Source: Paracyclopina nana (taxonomy: Eukaryota > Arthropoda > Copepoda > Cyclopoida > Cyclopettidae). Taken from it: DNA of 64,000 bases. The notes beneath the pieces were generated by a model that was given only the letters and a program-made list of their open reading frames with translations, was not told the DNA's origin and ran no database searches. Positions 48,201-56,870 of the stretch are shown here, piece by piece. The stretch covers positions 10,366,501-10,430,500 of the forward strand of contig JAGUCH010000002.1 in the NCBI GenBank assembly GCA_019096065.1. Direction: 5' to 3'. Made by a program: the position numbers and the translations under genes. How positions within the stretch are numbered: the stretch's first letter is position 1; every line of letters starts with the position of its first letter.

Positions 48201-51200
48201 GTGGAGGAGTATGGGTTGGGCAGCGGCGTCCGCTCGCTGGCGAGCCGCGCGCTGGGGCAAGCGGAGGCTGTCTGCTCCGTCGTCTCGCGCCTCGTGGACG
48301 TGGCGTTGCACCGCGAGGCCCTCGTGGACTACGACTTCGCGTTCGATTTGTCCGCCGGCTACGCGCGCTACGCCCAACTGTTGCCTTTCCAGTGGTACAG
48401 GTTCGGCGAAGCGCCCGACCTCGCCAAAGCCATCGACCTGCTGACGACGGCCGACCATCACCGCCTCGACTATCTCGCCTTCCAGCACGAAATTGTCGAG
48501 CTGGTGGGCGTGGTGAGCCAAGCCTTGGACTCTCACCACCTCATCCCGCCCTTCTCCGCCTCCGCCCTCTTGGCCGGGGACGCCCACATCGTGACCTTCG
48601 ACCAGAGGTTCTATGACCTCTCGCCCGCAGCGGGCTGCTCCTACTTGTTGGCCTCGGACTTCTCGCAAGGCCGGTTCAGCGTGATTGCCAAGTACGACGC
48701 GCAAATGAGGCGTAGCGCCGTGGACGTGGTGAGTGACGGCCGCACCATCAGCGTGCACACCGCCAACAAGGGGGAGGACGTGATCAAGGTGACCGTGGAC
48801 AAGCGGACGACCGAGCTGCCGCTCGCCTTCGACCGCACCTTCGCCTACCGCAGGGAAGGAGCCGTCGTCATCGAGGTGGCCGACGGGCTGAAGGTGATTT
48901 GCGGCCCCTTCAACGTCTGCTCTTTCACCCTCAGTGGGTGGCAGTTCGGCAAGACTGGCGGCTTGCTTGGCACCTTCGACAACGAGCCCGCCAACGACTG
49001 GATGACCCCAAGGAGGCAGCTGACACCCGACCTCGGAGCTTTCGCGTCCTCGTGGTCGCTCAATGCCTGTCCCCCTCAACCGAGCAAGGAGGTCGTGACC
49101 AACCGCCAGGTGGACGAGGTGGAGGCTTGCGAGGCAGTGTTTAGCCGCAACGACTCCGCGCTGATGCCGTGCTTCGCCGCCCTCGATCCGCACCCCTTCC
49201 GCCGCATGTGCCTCAGCGACATGAAGGGCGTGAAGAACGAGGCCGTGAAGAGCGGTGGTGTGTGCGGGGCCGCGGCCGCCTACATCCAACAATGCCGCCT
49301 GCTCGGGGTCGAGCTGTGGATGCCGAGCGCGTGCGTGCGCTGCGACAACTCCCTGCACCACGGCGAGTCCTCCATCTACGAGAACAACAGCCCAAAGTCC
49401 GCAGACGTGGTCTTCATCGTGCAGCAGTGCTCGGCCTCAGCCGACCTCGCGCAGCTCCCGCACCTTATCGACACTTCCTTGACAGCCAAGGGCCTCGTCA
49501 ACAACAGATACGCCCTTGTCGGATTTGGAGGAGGCAACCAATTAGACCAGCCACTCATTTTCACCTCGGGCAGCAGGGTTTTCAATCGCCCGCTCAAAAT
49601 GGGCCTCGCCTTGGCTAAGTAAGTCTGCAAATAAGTATGATTAAGCAGTTTAGGATGGAGCTGACCGCGCGACCCACTATACTTATAAGCATAAGTGAGC
49701 TAGTGTCCACACTTCTACTGATTTCCTTGTTGATCCCGGTCTTATGCAAACATGGCTTTTTAAATCGCAACGTAATTGTCTGTATGGGAATCGAATCGAC
49801 ATAGTTTTTGCGTTTTTGCAAAGCCGGCTAAGCTAACGTGACGTCATGAGCGGACGATCTTTGTTGATCTGCTTCTCAATAGAGCTACAAGCAGTGAACT
49901 AATTAATAAGAGGCCTAATGTACTGTTCATCTACCGTTCCTCTAGGAATGCATTATGACAAAACCATGCATAATGACAGCTCTACGCAGCTGGTTTATGT
50001 ACTGAGAACTTCTTTGCGCAAAGGAATTTCGAGTTCCGATTCCTTAAGGAGTTTGTAGATGAACAGAGCATTAAAGCTATTTTTTGCATTCATGATATTA
50101 CTGGTCGACCAAATTTCAGTTTTTAGGCCTTTTTAAAGCTATTTTTTGCATTCATGAATTTCTGGTCGGCCAAATTTCAGTTTTTAGGCCAACTTTCTCT
50201 GATGATGAAGCCACTTTCAAAAACGTGAATGTGTACACTGTTGTGTGCTCATCTGAAGTAACTTGACAGATTCTCCTAAGATCAGACCAAGGATCAGTCA
50301 ATCACACAACTAAATAAGGAGATTAAGTGGAAGGGTGGGGAAATGCTAGGTAAGCTAGCAAAGTGACAAATAAAATTAACTCCATGGCCTACTTCTAATG
50401 CTGTGTTCACCTACCAAGGAATTTTTTTCCTTCCGTTAAATTGCGTTTTACTTAAGCTTCCTATTTCAGAACTGATCATTTTAGGGCGTTCTCATATCGC
50501 AGTTTGGTCTAACCAAAACTGATTTTAGTTTAACCAGACTGAACCACGCTGACTAATGCTCTGTTCATCTAGAAACTCCTTAAGGAATCGGAACGCGAAA
50601 TTCCTTTGAAGGAGTTCTCACTACATAAGCTAGCTGCGTCGAGTTGTCAGTTTTGGTTAAACTAAAGTGCGATATGAGAACGCCCCTTTTACTCACTTTT
50701 CATAGCTTCATTCAAGCCACTTTTCCGACCTCTTTTGGACATATTAGCTAGAAGTGTTTTGATTAATCAGAAGTACGAAAACTTAAGCATTTCCTTTAAG
50801 GATGTCGTAAGATTTTAAGGAAACGAGGCATAGATGAACAACCTATAAGCCTGTACTATAAAACAAAAAATGAAGCTTTTCAATATCTTTTACTTCTCAA
50901 AATAAAATTTGCTTTGTAACAATGGGATGATCTTTGGAAAAAAGGCTTGAAAAATTACATTGCTCACAATTAGATTCAGTCAATATGATGTTTAATTTGG
51001 TCGTTCAAGCACATGCAGTGATACGCCAAATCAGCCTTGATCACCTTTACTATTCGGTAGAGTCCATCTACATGAACCTATTTAGATTAAAAATGTAACA
51101 TTACTGTCCTGATGACTTGTGTTCTAGAAATTACTCCGCCCACTACGCTCCACTACGTTATAGGGTAACATACACAGAAAATGAGAGGTTTCAGTGATTC

Positions 51201-52969
51201 TTCATTTGGAAACCATTCGGAACAGCTGTCAGCCAGGCCGGTTGTGGCCGGGCGAATCAGTACATAAACTAGCTGCGTAGAGCTGTCATTCTGCATGGTT
51301 TTGTCATTATGCATTCCTAAAGGAAAAGCGCCATCTATTGAAATGATACCGCATTTAGCAATGATTGTTGAGATCTTGGGTGAGCACATTAACGTCGACT
51401 TTAGAGTTGTTTTTACGTCGAATGAATGAGTTGTAATAGCGATGCCATTTGACGACTCATTAGCGAAAAACCCTATGGGAACACGTAAACAGGTCCCATA
51501 TCTATCCTGCCGGCGAATTACATAACATTTTGGAGGTCCGATTGCTGCCTGCATCAGATCTACAATTTCTAATGAATCAGTTTTTCTCATTGATTTTTTT
51601 CACAAGGAGGGATTTTAGCCCGGTTCCAACACGGGATATCAGCATAGTATAGTACGGTAAACCAGTTAATGCCCTGTTCATCTACAACGACTATTTCAGT
51701 CGTAACTTTAGCAGTCTTACAAAAAATTGTCGTTATTCTATAACGACAAAAATTGTCTTAGGTCAGCGTAAGACCAGTCGTTAGCCTACGTATCAGGTGA
51801 GCGCGTTAGTCAAGTTAAGCAGCATGCTGGCTAGGGCTGACTAAATCAATCTTGATTTGCCTTTGCCCAAGGGCCAACCTTCCACCCTTCCTTTGGTTTA
51901 GTCTACCCTAACGTAAGGACAAGTCTTACAGCAAGTAAAGCCGGCCTGCTAGGGTTGACTAAGATATTCTACTAGGTCTATCATTTCGGTGGATTCTTTC
52001 CCAAGTTGCATTAGTTTAGTCAATCCTAGGGGGATCGCTAAAATAACACCAGTCCTTACCAGCTACGACTGCTAATAGAAATTCGTGGAGATACGACAAC
52101 TTTTTTCGTTAGGTAAGACAAGTAAGTTACGAAAAAGTTGAGTAGATGAACAGGGCATAAGTCAGGTTGAGCTGAGCGCGCGAGCTAGCAGTGACCTGAC
52201 TATGCTAAAAAGTCAAGTTACGTCTCCTGACTATGCTGATTTTCCTTGTTGGAACCGGGCTTTTGTCAAGCGTAACTTGTTCTTAGGGAAAGAAAGTACA
52301 TATTTTATTGCAATTTGGCCTTATTTTGATCCTATAATCTCAGCAAAATACAAGGATTTTCGCTTCACTGCCCTATGTAGTGAACCCACCGCCAAGTTGA
52401 CTAAAATGAAAGTTCTACTATCTTTCAGCCTAAAAGATGATGGTCCCGAAAAGGTGGACGTTGGTCAAGCACTTCATTTTGCTGCCAGGTTGAACTTTCG
52501 CCCTGGCGTCATCAAGACCTTTGTGGTAGCTACCTGCAACAGCTCCAACATGTTGTCTGCTAATGAGTATGGTGACGCCATGACCATGCTCACCGAGCAA
52601 GGGATTGTGGCTCATCTGGTGACCCCTCTGAGCCTCAAGACGGGCATATTTGGTTTTTCGCGCAGTGGAGTGATCCGAGGCAGCGGGCTCGATGAAGATT
52701 CATCCCAGCGGCGAGCTCTCAAGGTGCCAAAACAGTTGCTCACCACTCTGGTACAAGATGTCAACGGAGTTGTCTTTGACTTGGACAGGCTTCGCCGGCA
52801 ACAGAAGCGAGCTTCCAACGCCTTCACCAAGGCCCTCGCGACTCTCACTAAACCGTTGGAGTGTCAAGTGTGCGACTGCCTTAGCGGCGCAGACGCCTCA
52901 GCCCGGCTAATGTGCCACAAGTGCATCCTTCCCTCCATTGATCTTGTCCTTCAGGACATGCAAATGTAA
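18212..52969 (+). CDS. Giant large lipid transfer protein (apolipophorin-like), about 6,062 aa
   Basis: Secreted haemolymph lipoprotein scaffold of the vitellogenin/apolipophorin/apoB superfamily. Seventeen exons, all in phase: 18212-18275, 18330-18556, 18611-18826, 18878-19056, 19117-19666, 24773-25259, 25319-26881, 26934-27166, 27220-27999, 30714-31064, 31127-40981, 41043-41366, 44567-44743, 46558-47132, 47447-47896, 48050-49618, 52381-52969. Residues 1-21 are a signal peptide ending TAARA. Vitellogenin-N follows (YLYSYGV near residue 57; VGSFVWTHLTNM near 574). R-N-Q-R near residue 897 is a minimal furin-type motif. Residues ~1100-5000 are amphipathic beta-rich lipid-binding sequence. C-terminus: vWD (~5518-5690, GLLGTFDNEPANDW), C8-like cysteines (~5704-5773), a vWA-like fold (~5794-5960) lacking a DxSxS metal site, and a final Cys cluster (CQVCDC, CHKC). 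Typical apolipophorins have about 3,300-3,700 residues. Exact exon joins are my inference. Confidence 0.9.
19793..20441. repeat. Fold-back element FB3 in lipid-transfer-protein intron 5
   Basis: Left arm about 19800-20035 (GGGGACTTTTGCCCTT units), right arm about 20190-20440 (CAAGGGCAAGTGTCCC units). Spacer 20040-20185 is the reverse complement of the FB1 spacer. It sits about 130 bp after the donor at 19667. Confidence 0.85.
20442..21412. other. Part of lipid-transfer-protein intron 5, little recognised
   Basis: AT-rich sequence. Between about 20820 and 21090 the words TCAA/CAAGTC(T) TTGTTTG recur loosely, as if from a decayed repeat. No gene seen. Confidence 0.35.
21423..23075. mobile_element. 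TIR element with ATAGATGAT-rich arms and a 10-bp duplication
   Basis: Ends CTGTATAAATATAGATGCG... and its inverse ...CGCATCTATATTTATACAG, arms of about 150 bp saturated with ATAGATGAT/ATCATCTAT. Flanked by GCTTTTTGGC on both sides (21413-21422, 23076-23085). A 9-10 bp duplication fits Mutator-like elements. The interior (about 22180-22500) is related to DNA around 44800-45100 and 45588-45660. No transposase ORF. Confidence 0.75.
23086..24772. other. Rest of lipid-transfer-protein intron 5
   Basis: Contains an old repeat (24090-24480) related to glutamine synthetase intron 3. A 95-aa ORF at 23313-23600 with one hydrophobic stretch has no supporting context and I do not call it. Intron ends in TTGCTAG before 24773. 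Confidence 0.4.
28332..28820. mobile_element. hAT-type MITE with an AAGCTTGA-saturated interior
   Basis: 489 bp, termini TAGTGATGGAACGAG / CTCGTTCCATCACTA, perfect 8-bp duplication ATTTTGTT (28324-28331, 28821-28828). Interior carries many AAAAGCTTGA units on both sides. In intron 9 of the lipid transfer protein gene. Confidence 0.9.
29253..30378. mobile_element. hAT-type element (CAGAGACTTATATA termini), Harbinger-free copy
   Basis: Left end at 29253, right end AAGTCTCTG at 30378; flanks ATTGTAGG and ATTGTAGC (7 of 8 match). Bases 29253-29680 match, inverted, the hAT element at 6105-6510 and preserve the site where the Harbinger inserted there. The middle (29790-30060) is unrecognised. In intron 9 of the lipid transfer protein gene, 335 bp before exon 10. 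Confidence 0.75.
31127..40981 (+). other. 9,855-nt single coding exon of the lipid transfer protein
   Basis: Exon 11, 3,285 codons without a stop, more than half the protein. Beta-rich, low in cysteine, with a recurring T/S-P-x-x-G-[FY]-E motif (34.1-36.0 kb). Its central part is visibly more AT-rich than the exons at either end of the gene. Confidence 0.9.
41759..41899. mobile_element. 141-bp hairpin MITE (GGCTNAGTCTCTTCTGG termini)
   Basis: Inverted ends GGCTCAGTCTCTTCTGGAGA / CTCCAGAAGAGACTTAGCC with ATT duplications (41756-41758, 41900-41902). Same family as 54977-55122. In intron 12 of the lipid transfer protein gene. Confidence 0.85.
42061..42506. mobile_element. TIR element containing a perfect 21-bp hairpin stem
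   Basis: Inverted ends CTTCTGCGTCTTTGATCG / CGATCAAAGAAGCAGAAG. Inside, at about 42358-42425, AGGATTATACACCTCTAGGC and its exact inverse form a stem around a loop of roughly 25 nt. Non-coding; class not assigned. Confidence 0.65.
42625..44040. repeat. Inverted pair of about 125-bp arms, 1.4 kb apart
   Basis: 42625-42753 and 43916-44036 are inverted copies (for example GGTAGGCCGGTCAATTTT and AAAATTGACCGGCCTACC). A third, solo copy lies in the Cdc20 intron at 62465-62570. The DNA between the arms is AT-rich with no gene seen. Probably a non-autonomous TIR element. Confidence 0.6.
44277..44430. mobile_element. 154-bp MITE, AGCCCGGTTCCAAC family (intact)
   Basis: Termini AGCCCGGTTCCAAC / GTTGGAACCGGGCT; interior has GGAGACGTAACTTGAC, a GCTCGCGCGCTCAGC core and GCTGATATCCCGTG. 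Flanks TTT and ATT only partly match. In intron 12 of the lipid transfer protein gene. Confidence 0.85.
45109..45587. mobile_element. MITE, TGCCCTGTTCATCTAC family
   Basis: 479 bp, inverted ends TGCCCCGTTCATCTAC / GTAGATGAACAGGGCA style (left base changed), duplication TAA on both sides (45106-45108, 45588-45590). The uninterrupted target survives at about 22400-22430 (GGCGCTAAAATCTAAATTTG). In intron 13 of the lipid transfer protein gene. Confidence 0.88.
45682..46200. repeat. Element with GGGTTTTA/ATCTAAA-saturated inverted arms
   Basis: Left arm repeats GGGTTTTAGGATCTAAA-type words; right arm repeats their inverse (GATCTTAAAACCC). Outer ends GGTGGGTTTTAGGATCTA / TAGATCCTAAAACCCACC. No clean target duplication. 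In intron 13 of the lipid transfer protein gene. Confidence 0.7.
47287..48020. repeat. Homologous ~75-bp segments in two consecutive introns
   Basis: 47287-47365 (intron 14) and 47949-48020 (intron 15) share ATTCCATCATAGCCTTT, AAAAAGCAAA, GTAGCC and CTGGTGCGT...ACGACAAAACCGAGCA in the same orientation. The intervening exon 15 is unique. Confidence 0.8.
48050..49618 (+). other. vWD / C8-like exon of the lipid transfer protein
   Basis: Exon 16, 523 codons, very GC-rich. Begins in a Trp-rich helical segment (ALGWWSWWMDEM), contains the full vWD (AGDAHIVTFDQRFYDL to SLNACP) and the C8-like cysteine set (CEAVF, PCFAAL, MCLSD, VCGAA, QCRLL, ACVRC), and ends inside the vWA-like fold, which is completed by exon 17. 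Confidence 0.85.
49919..50071. mobile_element. Diverged short MITE, TGCCCTGTTCATCTAC family
   Basis: Ends TGTACTGTTCATCTACCG and TGTAGATGAACAGAGCA, left flank TAA. About 150 bp. In intron 16 of the lipid transfer protein gene. Confidence 0.65.
50399..50845. mobile_element. Diverged MITE of the TGCCCTGTTCATCTAC family, host of a Harbinger MITE
   Basis: Left end TGCTGTGTTCACCTACC, right end ATAGATGAACAACCTA, duplication TAA (50396-50398, 50846-50848). Interrupted by the element at 50483-50686. Confidence 0.6.
50483..50686. mobile_element. Harbinger-derived MITE sharing the AGGGCGTTCTCATAT termini
   Basis: 204 bp; AGGGCGTTCTCATATCG at the left, CGATATGAGAACGCCCC at the right, TTT duplications (50480-50482, 50687-50689). 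Subterminal GGTCTAACCAAAA matches the right end of the full-length Harbinger (6511-10867). Likely mobilised by that transposase. Confidence 0.88.
51617..52261. mobile_element. AGCCCGGTTCCAAC MITE split by another MITE
   Basis: Termini as in 44277-44430, duplication TTT (51614-51616, 52262-52264). Removing 51670-52157 leaves a standard-length copy. Its right end lies about 120 bp before exon 17 of the lipid transfer protein. Confidence 0.88.
51670..52157. mobile_element. Nested MITE, TGCCCTGTTCATCTAC family
   Basis: 488 bp, perfect ends TGCCCTGTTCATCTAC / GTAGATGAACAGGGCA-like, TAA on both sides. The empty target CCAGTTAAGTCAGG is seen, inverted, in the intact host copy near 44385. Confidence 0.9.
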
Positions 52970-53172
52970 CCTTACCTCCTGTTTTTTGGGCACTGGCCAC
53001 AAATACACACACACACCAGAGTTTTGACTACCTCCCTCGCATGTTATGCAAGCAAGTTATTTACCATGCATTGTATCGTTCTTAGTTATCGTTTGCGTTG
53101 TTGGGATTGAGTAATGTGTCAAAGGGCACACCCCTCACGAAGACTGAAATAAGTTTCTTGAGGCGGAGCACT

Positions 53173-53178
53173 AATAAA
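53173..53178 (+). terminator. Poly(A) signal of the giant lipid transfer protein gene
   Basis: AATAAA about 200 bases after the TAA stop at 52967-52969, giving a short 3' UTR. Confidence 0.6.
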
Positions 53179-53324
53179 GTTATGCTCTTTTCTCAGAGGA
53201 CTTAAGTATCCAAAAGGAAACTATCAGTTGTTTGGGAGGTACTGGCCCTAAAAGATTTTTTTCAAATGGCTGTAGATCCTGTTGAGGGAAGAGGTTCCAA
53301 ACACGTACTCATAAGTGCCCGCAG

Positions 53325-53422
53325 TCATTGAAAATTACATCTTACCTGATCTTCTGCTCTGCGTTCAGAACTACACAAGGCTAGCTCAGCAAGTCTTGGA
53401 GGAAAACTTACCAACAAACAAG
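53325..53422 (+). pseudogene. Isolated exon-like fragment, possibly FANCI C-terminal
   Basis: A 98-nt open stretch between a CGCAG acceptor and an AAG|GTAAAA donor. It reads VIENYILPDLLLCVQNYTRL then AQQVLEENLPTNK. The pattern P-D-L-x-x-x-V-x-N-Y resembles the C-terminal segment of Fanconi protein I as I remember it. No flanking exons of such a gene are visible on either side, so it may be a fragment, or an exon of an unrecognised gene. Confidence 0.25.
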
Positions 53423-54639
53423 GTAAAACAAAGCCACGTTAGAAAATTCGGTCAAAATGCCCAGGAAGTGGATTTAAATATAGAAAATTGTTTGCAAGTC
53501 ATCGAATTGTTCCCAACCATTTTAGGCCATATAGATTACATCAATTCCCAAGAGCTGACAGGCTTTATTCGGCTTTAAAAAAGCAGTCTCAGAGCAGCTG
53601 GTTGATCAATAAAAGCACAAAATGGGCACGGTTGGTAGATAATGTGACGACATTCTTCACTTGAGCCTCAATGGCGACAACGAGCTCAGCCTCCTTTTCA
53701 GCCTCAGCGGTGACAAACGGTCCATCCTTTTCCAAAGATTGGCTAGATCGAAGGGCTCGCTCATCAAGCCATAATTATGGCGAGGATAGCGATAGGCGGG
53801 AATGTCCATGTCAGCAGCGGCTCTGGAGAAGGGCAGAGGAATTAGTGATCGAGATTAGCAACCGCTCATGCGTGCTCACAAGCTGGCGGACTTAAATTGG
53901 CCAAACCGGAAGCTTAGAACTGCTGGGGAGATGACCAAAAGGGTGCATAACCACACGAGCATGGCTGTGGACTGAGGTCCATCGCATAGGCCATTATCCC
54001 TTTTATGCTCGGAAGGCTGCTGTCAATACTTAGCAATCAGAGGCATTTTCAAGATGATGAGCTTTCTCGATCTTGCGAGCTTTCATTGGTCAATTGCTGT
54101 TTATTCAGTTTGAGCATCAAAGTTGATCCTAAACGGCTTTCCCTATCTTGCGGCCTAGCTGGAGGACCCCCGTCACCTGCTTTTAACAAGCTCTAAGTAC
54201 ACGACGGCCGCCGTGCGCGCTATACCCAGCCAATTCATACGTGCGATCTCACTTAGAAAGTCAGCAGACACTATACGAGCATAAACTAACAATCTCATCT
54301 TGACTAACGAAAATTGATTCGTTGCATACTCAGCTGGATTTCACGCCAACCAAGAGACAATGAGATAACGCAATGGTAAGCTTTCATTCTCTCATATTAC
54401 ACAGCAATGTCTCTTCAGTGAAATTATCTTAACATCGAAACTCTACAGTGCGTTTTTTAAAAAAGGTGCAAAAGCTAAACTCCAGAATCTGTTGCTGTTC
54501 TACTCCTCTCATCTAGCTTAAAGCAACAAGCAAAAATAAACAAGGCGATTTGGCAAGACAGATTTGGTCGATTGACGATAGCATATAAGCTTGACTCAGC
54601 ATCTCAGTATGATTACCTCCTGCCATGCCTTGTTCTTGC
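53423..54639. other. Intergenic DNA, nothing recognised
   Basis: Unique-looking sequence without convincing ORFs. A run of short open frames near 53670-53900 has no splice support. Confidence 0.35.
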
Positions 54640-54965
54640 ATAAAGAATGCCTTTGAAAAAATTGGCTTGAGGAAAAGTTCATCTGCTGCTGACTGCCTCT
54701 CTACGAGTCCAGCTTGGTGCCGAGCGGCGTTTTTTAATGGCAAATTTTGCTATTTTGTCTCATCTTTTTCAACATTTTTCACAACAAACCAGCTTTCTCC
54801 ACAATTCTTTATTACAGTCTATCTATCTTCTGATTGAGCTGAAAGTGTCTAAAATGCGGCACACTTATTTGCCAGAATTAGATTTGTTGACTCTTAAGTT
54901 GGTACAAAGTCGATCAGAATTTTTTTTCTGCATCAGCTGGCACTTCGTATTAACCCGTGTTTCAG
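54640..54965. repeat. Hat-free relative of the outer nest MITE
   Basis: Colinear with 5958-6085 plus 10886-11060: AAGAATGCCTT, the TACGAGTNCAGCTTGGNGCCGAGC block, TTTTGCTATTTTGTCTCAT, then AACCAGCTTTC, AATTAGATTTGTT and ATCAGCTGGC. It crosses the hAT insertion point without interruption, so it shows the empty site. Confidence 0.75.
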
Positions 54966-54976
54966 CACAGACAAAA

Positions 54977-55122
54977 GGCTTGGTCTCTTCTGGAGATTTC
55001 ATAGTGACCAAGCCACGGTCATTATCGATTCTTATGTAGTTCCATCGCAACCTACTCAGTACATAAGAAACGATAATGACCGTGGCTTGGTCACTATGAA
55101 ATCTCCAGAAGAGACTAAGCCA
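54977..55122. mobile_element. 146-bp hairpin MITE (GGCTTNGTCTCTTCTGG family)
   Basis: Inverted ends GGCTTGGTCTCTTCTGGAGA / CTCCAGAAGAGACTAAGCC, AAA duplications. Almost the whole element folds back: TTTCATAGTGACCAAGCCAC and CGGTCATTATCG have inverse copies on the other side of a ~35-nt loop. Confidence 0.88.
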
Positions 55123-55743
55123 AAGATCATAAGGATAGTAAAGATAATTGATCTTTATGATCTATAAATGGACATTTCCAGGTGAAGAAATCGGTAGTTG
55201 ATGCTTAGGTCACACTCAGTCAGAATAATCTATAATTGAATAATTTAAGATCATTATTGTCTCTACACAGTTCAAAACTAAAAATCTAGGGTAGTTATGT
55301 GATAAGTATTTAATCAATTTTTTAAAATAGTACTTGTTTACACCAAGTATGCCATTTTTAATGTTCACTTATTTACATTTTGAATGTCTGAGTGTTAAAA
55401 AAAATACTTTTTTTTATACATTAACACCAATTTTTTGGTGTTCACTTATTTACCTTTTGAATGGCTGAGTTTTAATAAATGGCCTATTTGTTAGAGTAAT
55501 GACTCATTCCTTAAATTTCTATCAATTTACCCGTCAAATTGCATAATTGAAGGGAGTTATCACTTCTCAGTTGATAATTAATCCCTAAAACCCCACCAGA
55601 ATTTTAGTTACTGATTCGGGTCTGAATAGTTCCCGAATTGACAAACTGAGCTTTTCGGGAGCTTTTCATTCATGAAAACTTCTTGAGTGCTTGGGAACAA
55701 ATCAGGAACTTTAAGGTCAGTAACTTTTCAACTACTACTCAGT

Positions 55744-55897
55744 AGCCCGGTTCCAACACGGGATATCAGCATAGTATAGTACGGTAAACCAGTTAGGTCA
55801 GGTCGAGCTGAGCGCGCGAGCCAGCTGTGACCTGACAGTGCTAAAAAGTCAAGTTACGTCTCCTGACTATGCTGATTTTCCTTGTTGGAGCCGGGCT
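55744..55897. mobile_element. 154-bp MITE, AGCCCGGTTCCAAC family (intact)
   Basis: Same length and layout as 44277-44430 but opposite orientation; duplication AGT on both sides (55741-55743, 55898-55900). Confidence 0.9.
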
Positions 55898-55959
55898 AGT
55901 ATGAAAAGTTATTGATTGCTCGTCCATATAGGTTTTTTCCGCTCTGTAAATACTTAGAT

Positions 55960-56870
55960 CACAAAGATACTATAGATAGTTAAGATCCCAAATCTTTGGG
56001 ATCTATATGTTGACAATTTTATAAACACATAGATCTCTGTTGGGCAAAGGGGATCTATGTATTGACAGTTTTCCCAGCTACGAGATGGTGGTCAACAATT
56101 AGATCCTCTTCAGGGAACAGAATCTAAGGATTGACATTTAAGATCTGTCTGGGCTCAACGCAAATTCATTAATAGACTAGGGTAGTACCAAACTCATTCA
56201 ACGTATATATTTGCTTTATTTCCAACTCAAAATAATGGGAAAAGCACTGATAATAATATTTTTGTAATAATTGTTGTTTGGCCAGCCTTAATCTCTCTCT
56301 TTTGGCTTGAAGATGATCTAGCCTATTCTTATAGGCATGTTCAACATTAGTTATCTGTAGCTTACTAGTGTTAAATTCTTTACAGTCAGTTAAAAGGATC
56401 AGGCACAATTCACTAACAATACTTGCATCCGTGATTGGAATAGGCTGAAGCCTTCTGAGTATATTTAATACTACTACTAGGAAGAAGCTTCACTTAAGTT
56501 CACCAAGAATGTGGCAGATGATTTTGTAGACTTGATTCTGAAAAATAAATGAGCTAGATTTTTCAAATAGTTTTGAAGTAGTTTATGACAGTATCTATTT
56601 GAAATGATTTTGATCTAGTTTACCCTAAAATTTAGTTCTGACTTTGTAGAGTCTATTAGGATCTTTAGATGTCAATACTTAGATCTTCATTGGTCAAAGA
56701 GGATCTATATTTTGACTACCAATTAATTAGCTGGAAATGTGTCAATATATAGATCCTCTTGGACCTATGAAGATCTAAGTATTGACAAAATTGTCAATAC
56801 ATAGATCATAAAGATCCCGGATCTTTGCTATCTATAGGATCTTTGGGATCTAAAAATCCATGGACCCGGT
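55960..56870. repeat. Element with GATCTA-saturated inverted arms
   Basis: Left arm (about 55966-56150) and right arm (about 56650-56860) are inverted and made of GATCTATGTATTGACA-like words and GATCTTTGGGATCTA palindromes. Between them a 79-codon minus-strand ORF (56169-56408) is rich in Lys, Arg, Leu and Gln but unlike any protein I know. Confidence 0.65.

Noticed and set aside
48162-49361. 399-aa antisense ORF opposite the vWD exon
   Set aside because: Produced by strong third-position GC bias of the real exon; the His/Val/Gly-rich composition is not protein-like.
56169-56408. 79-aa minus-strand ORF inside the GATCTA element as a transposase remnant
   Set aside because: No catalytic motif or resemblance to any transposase; too short to judge.
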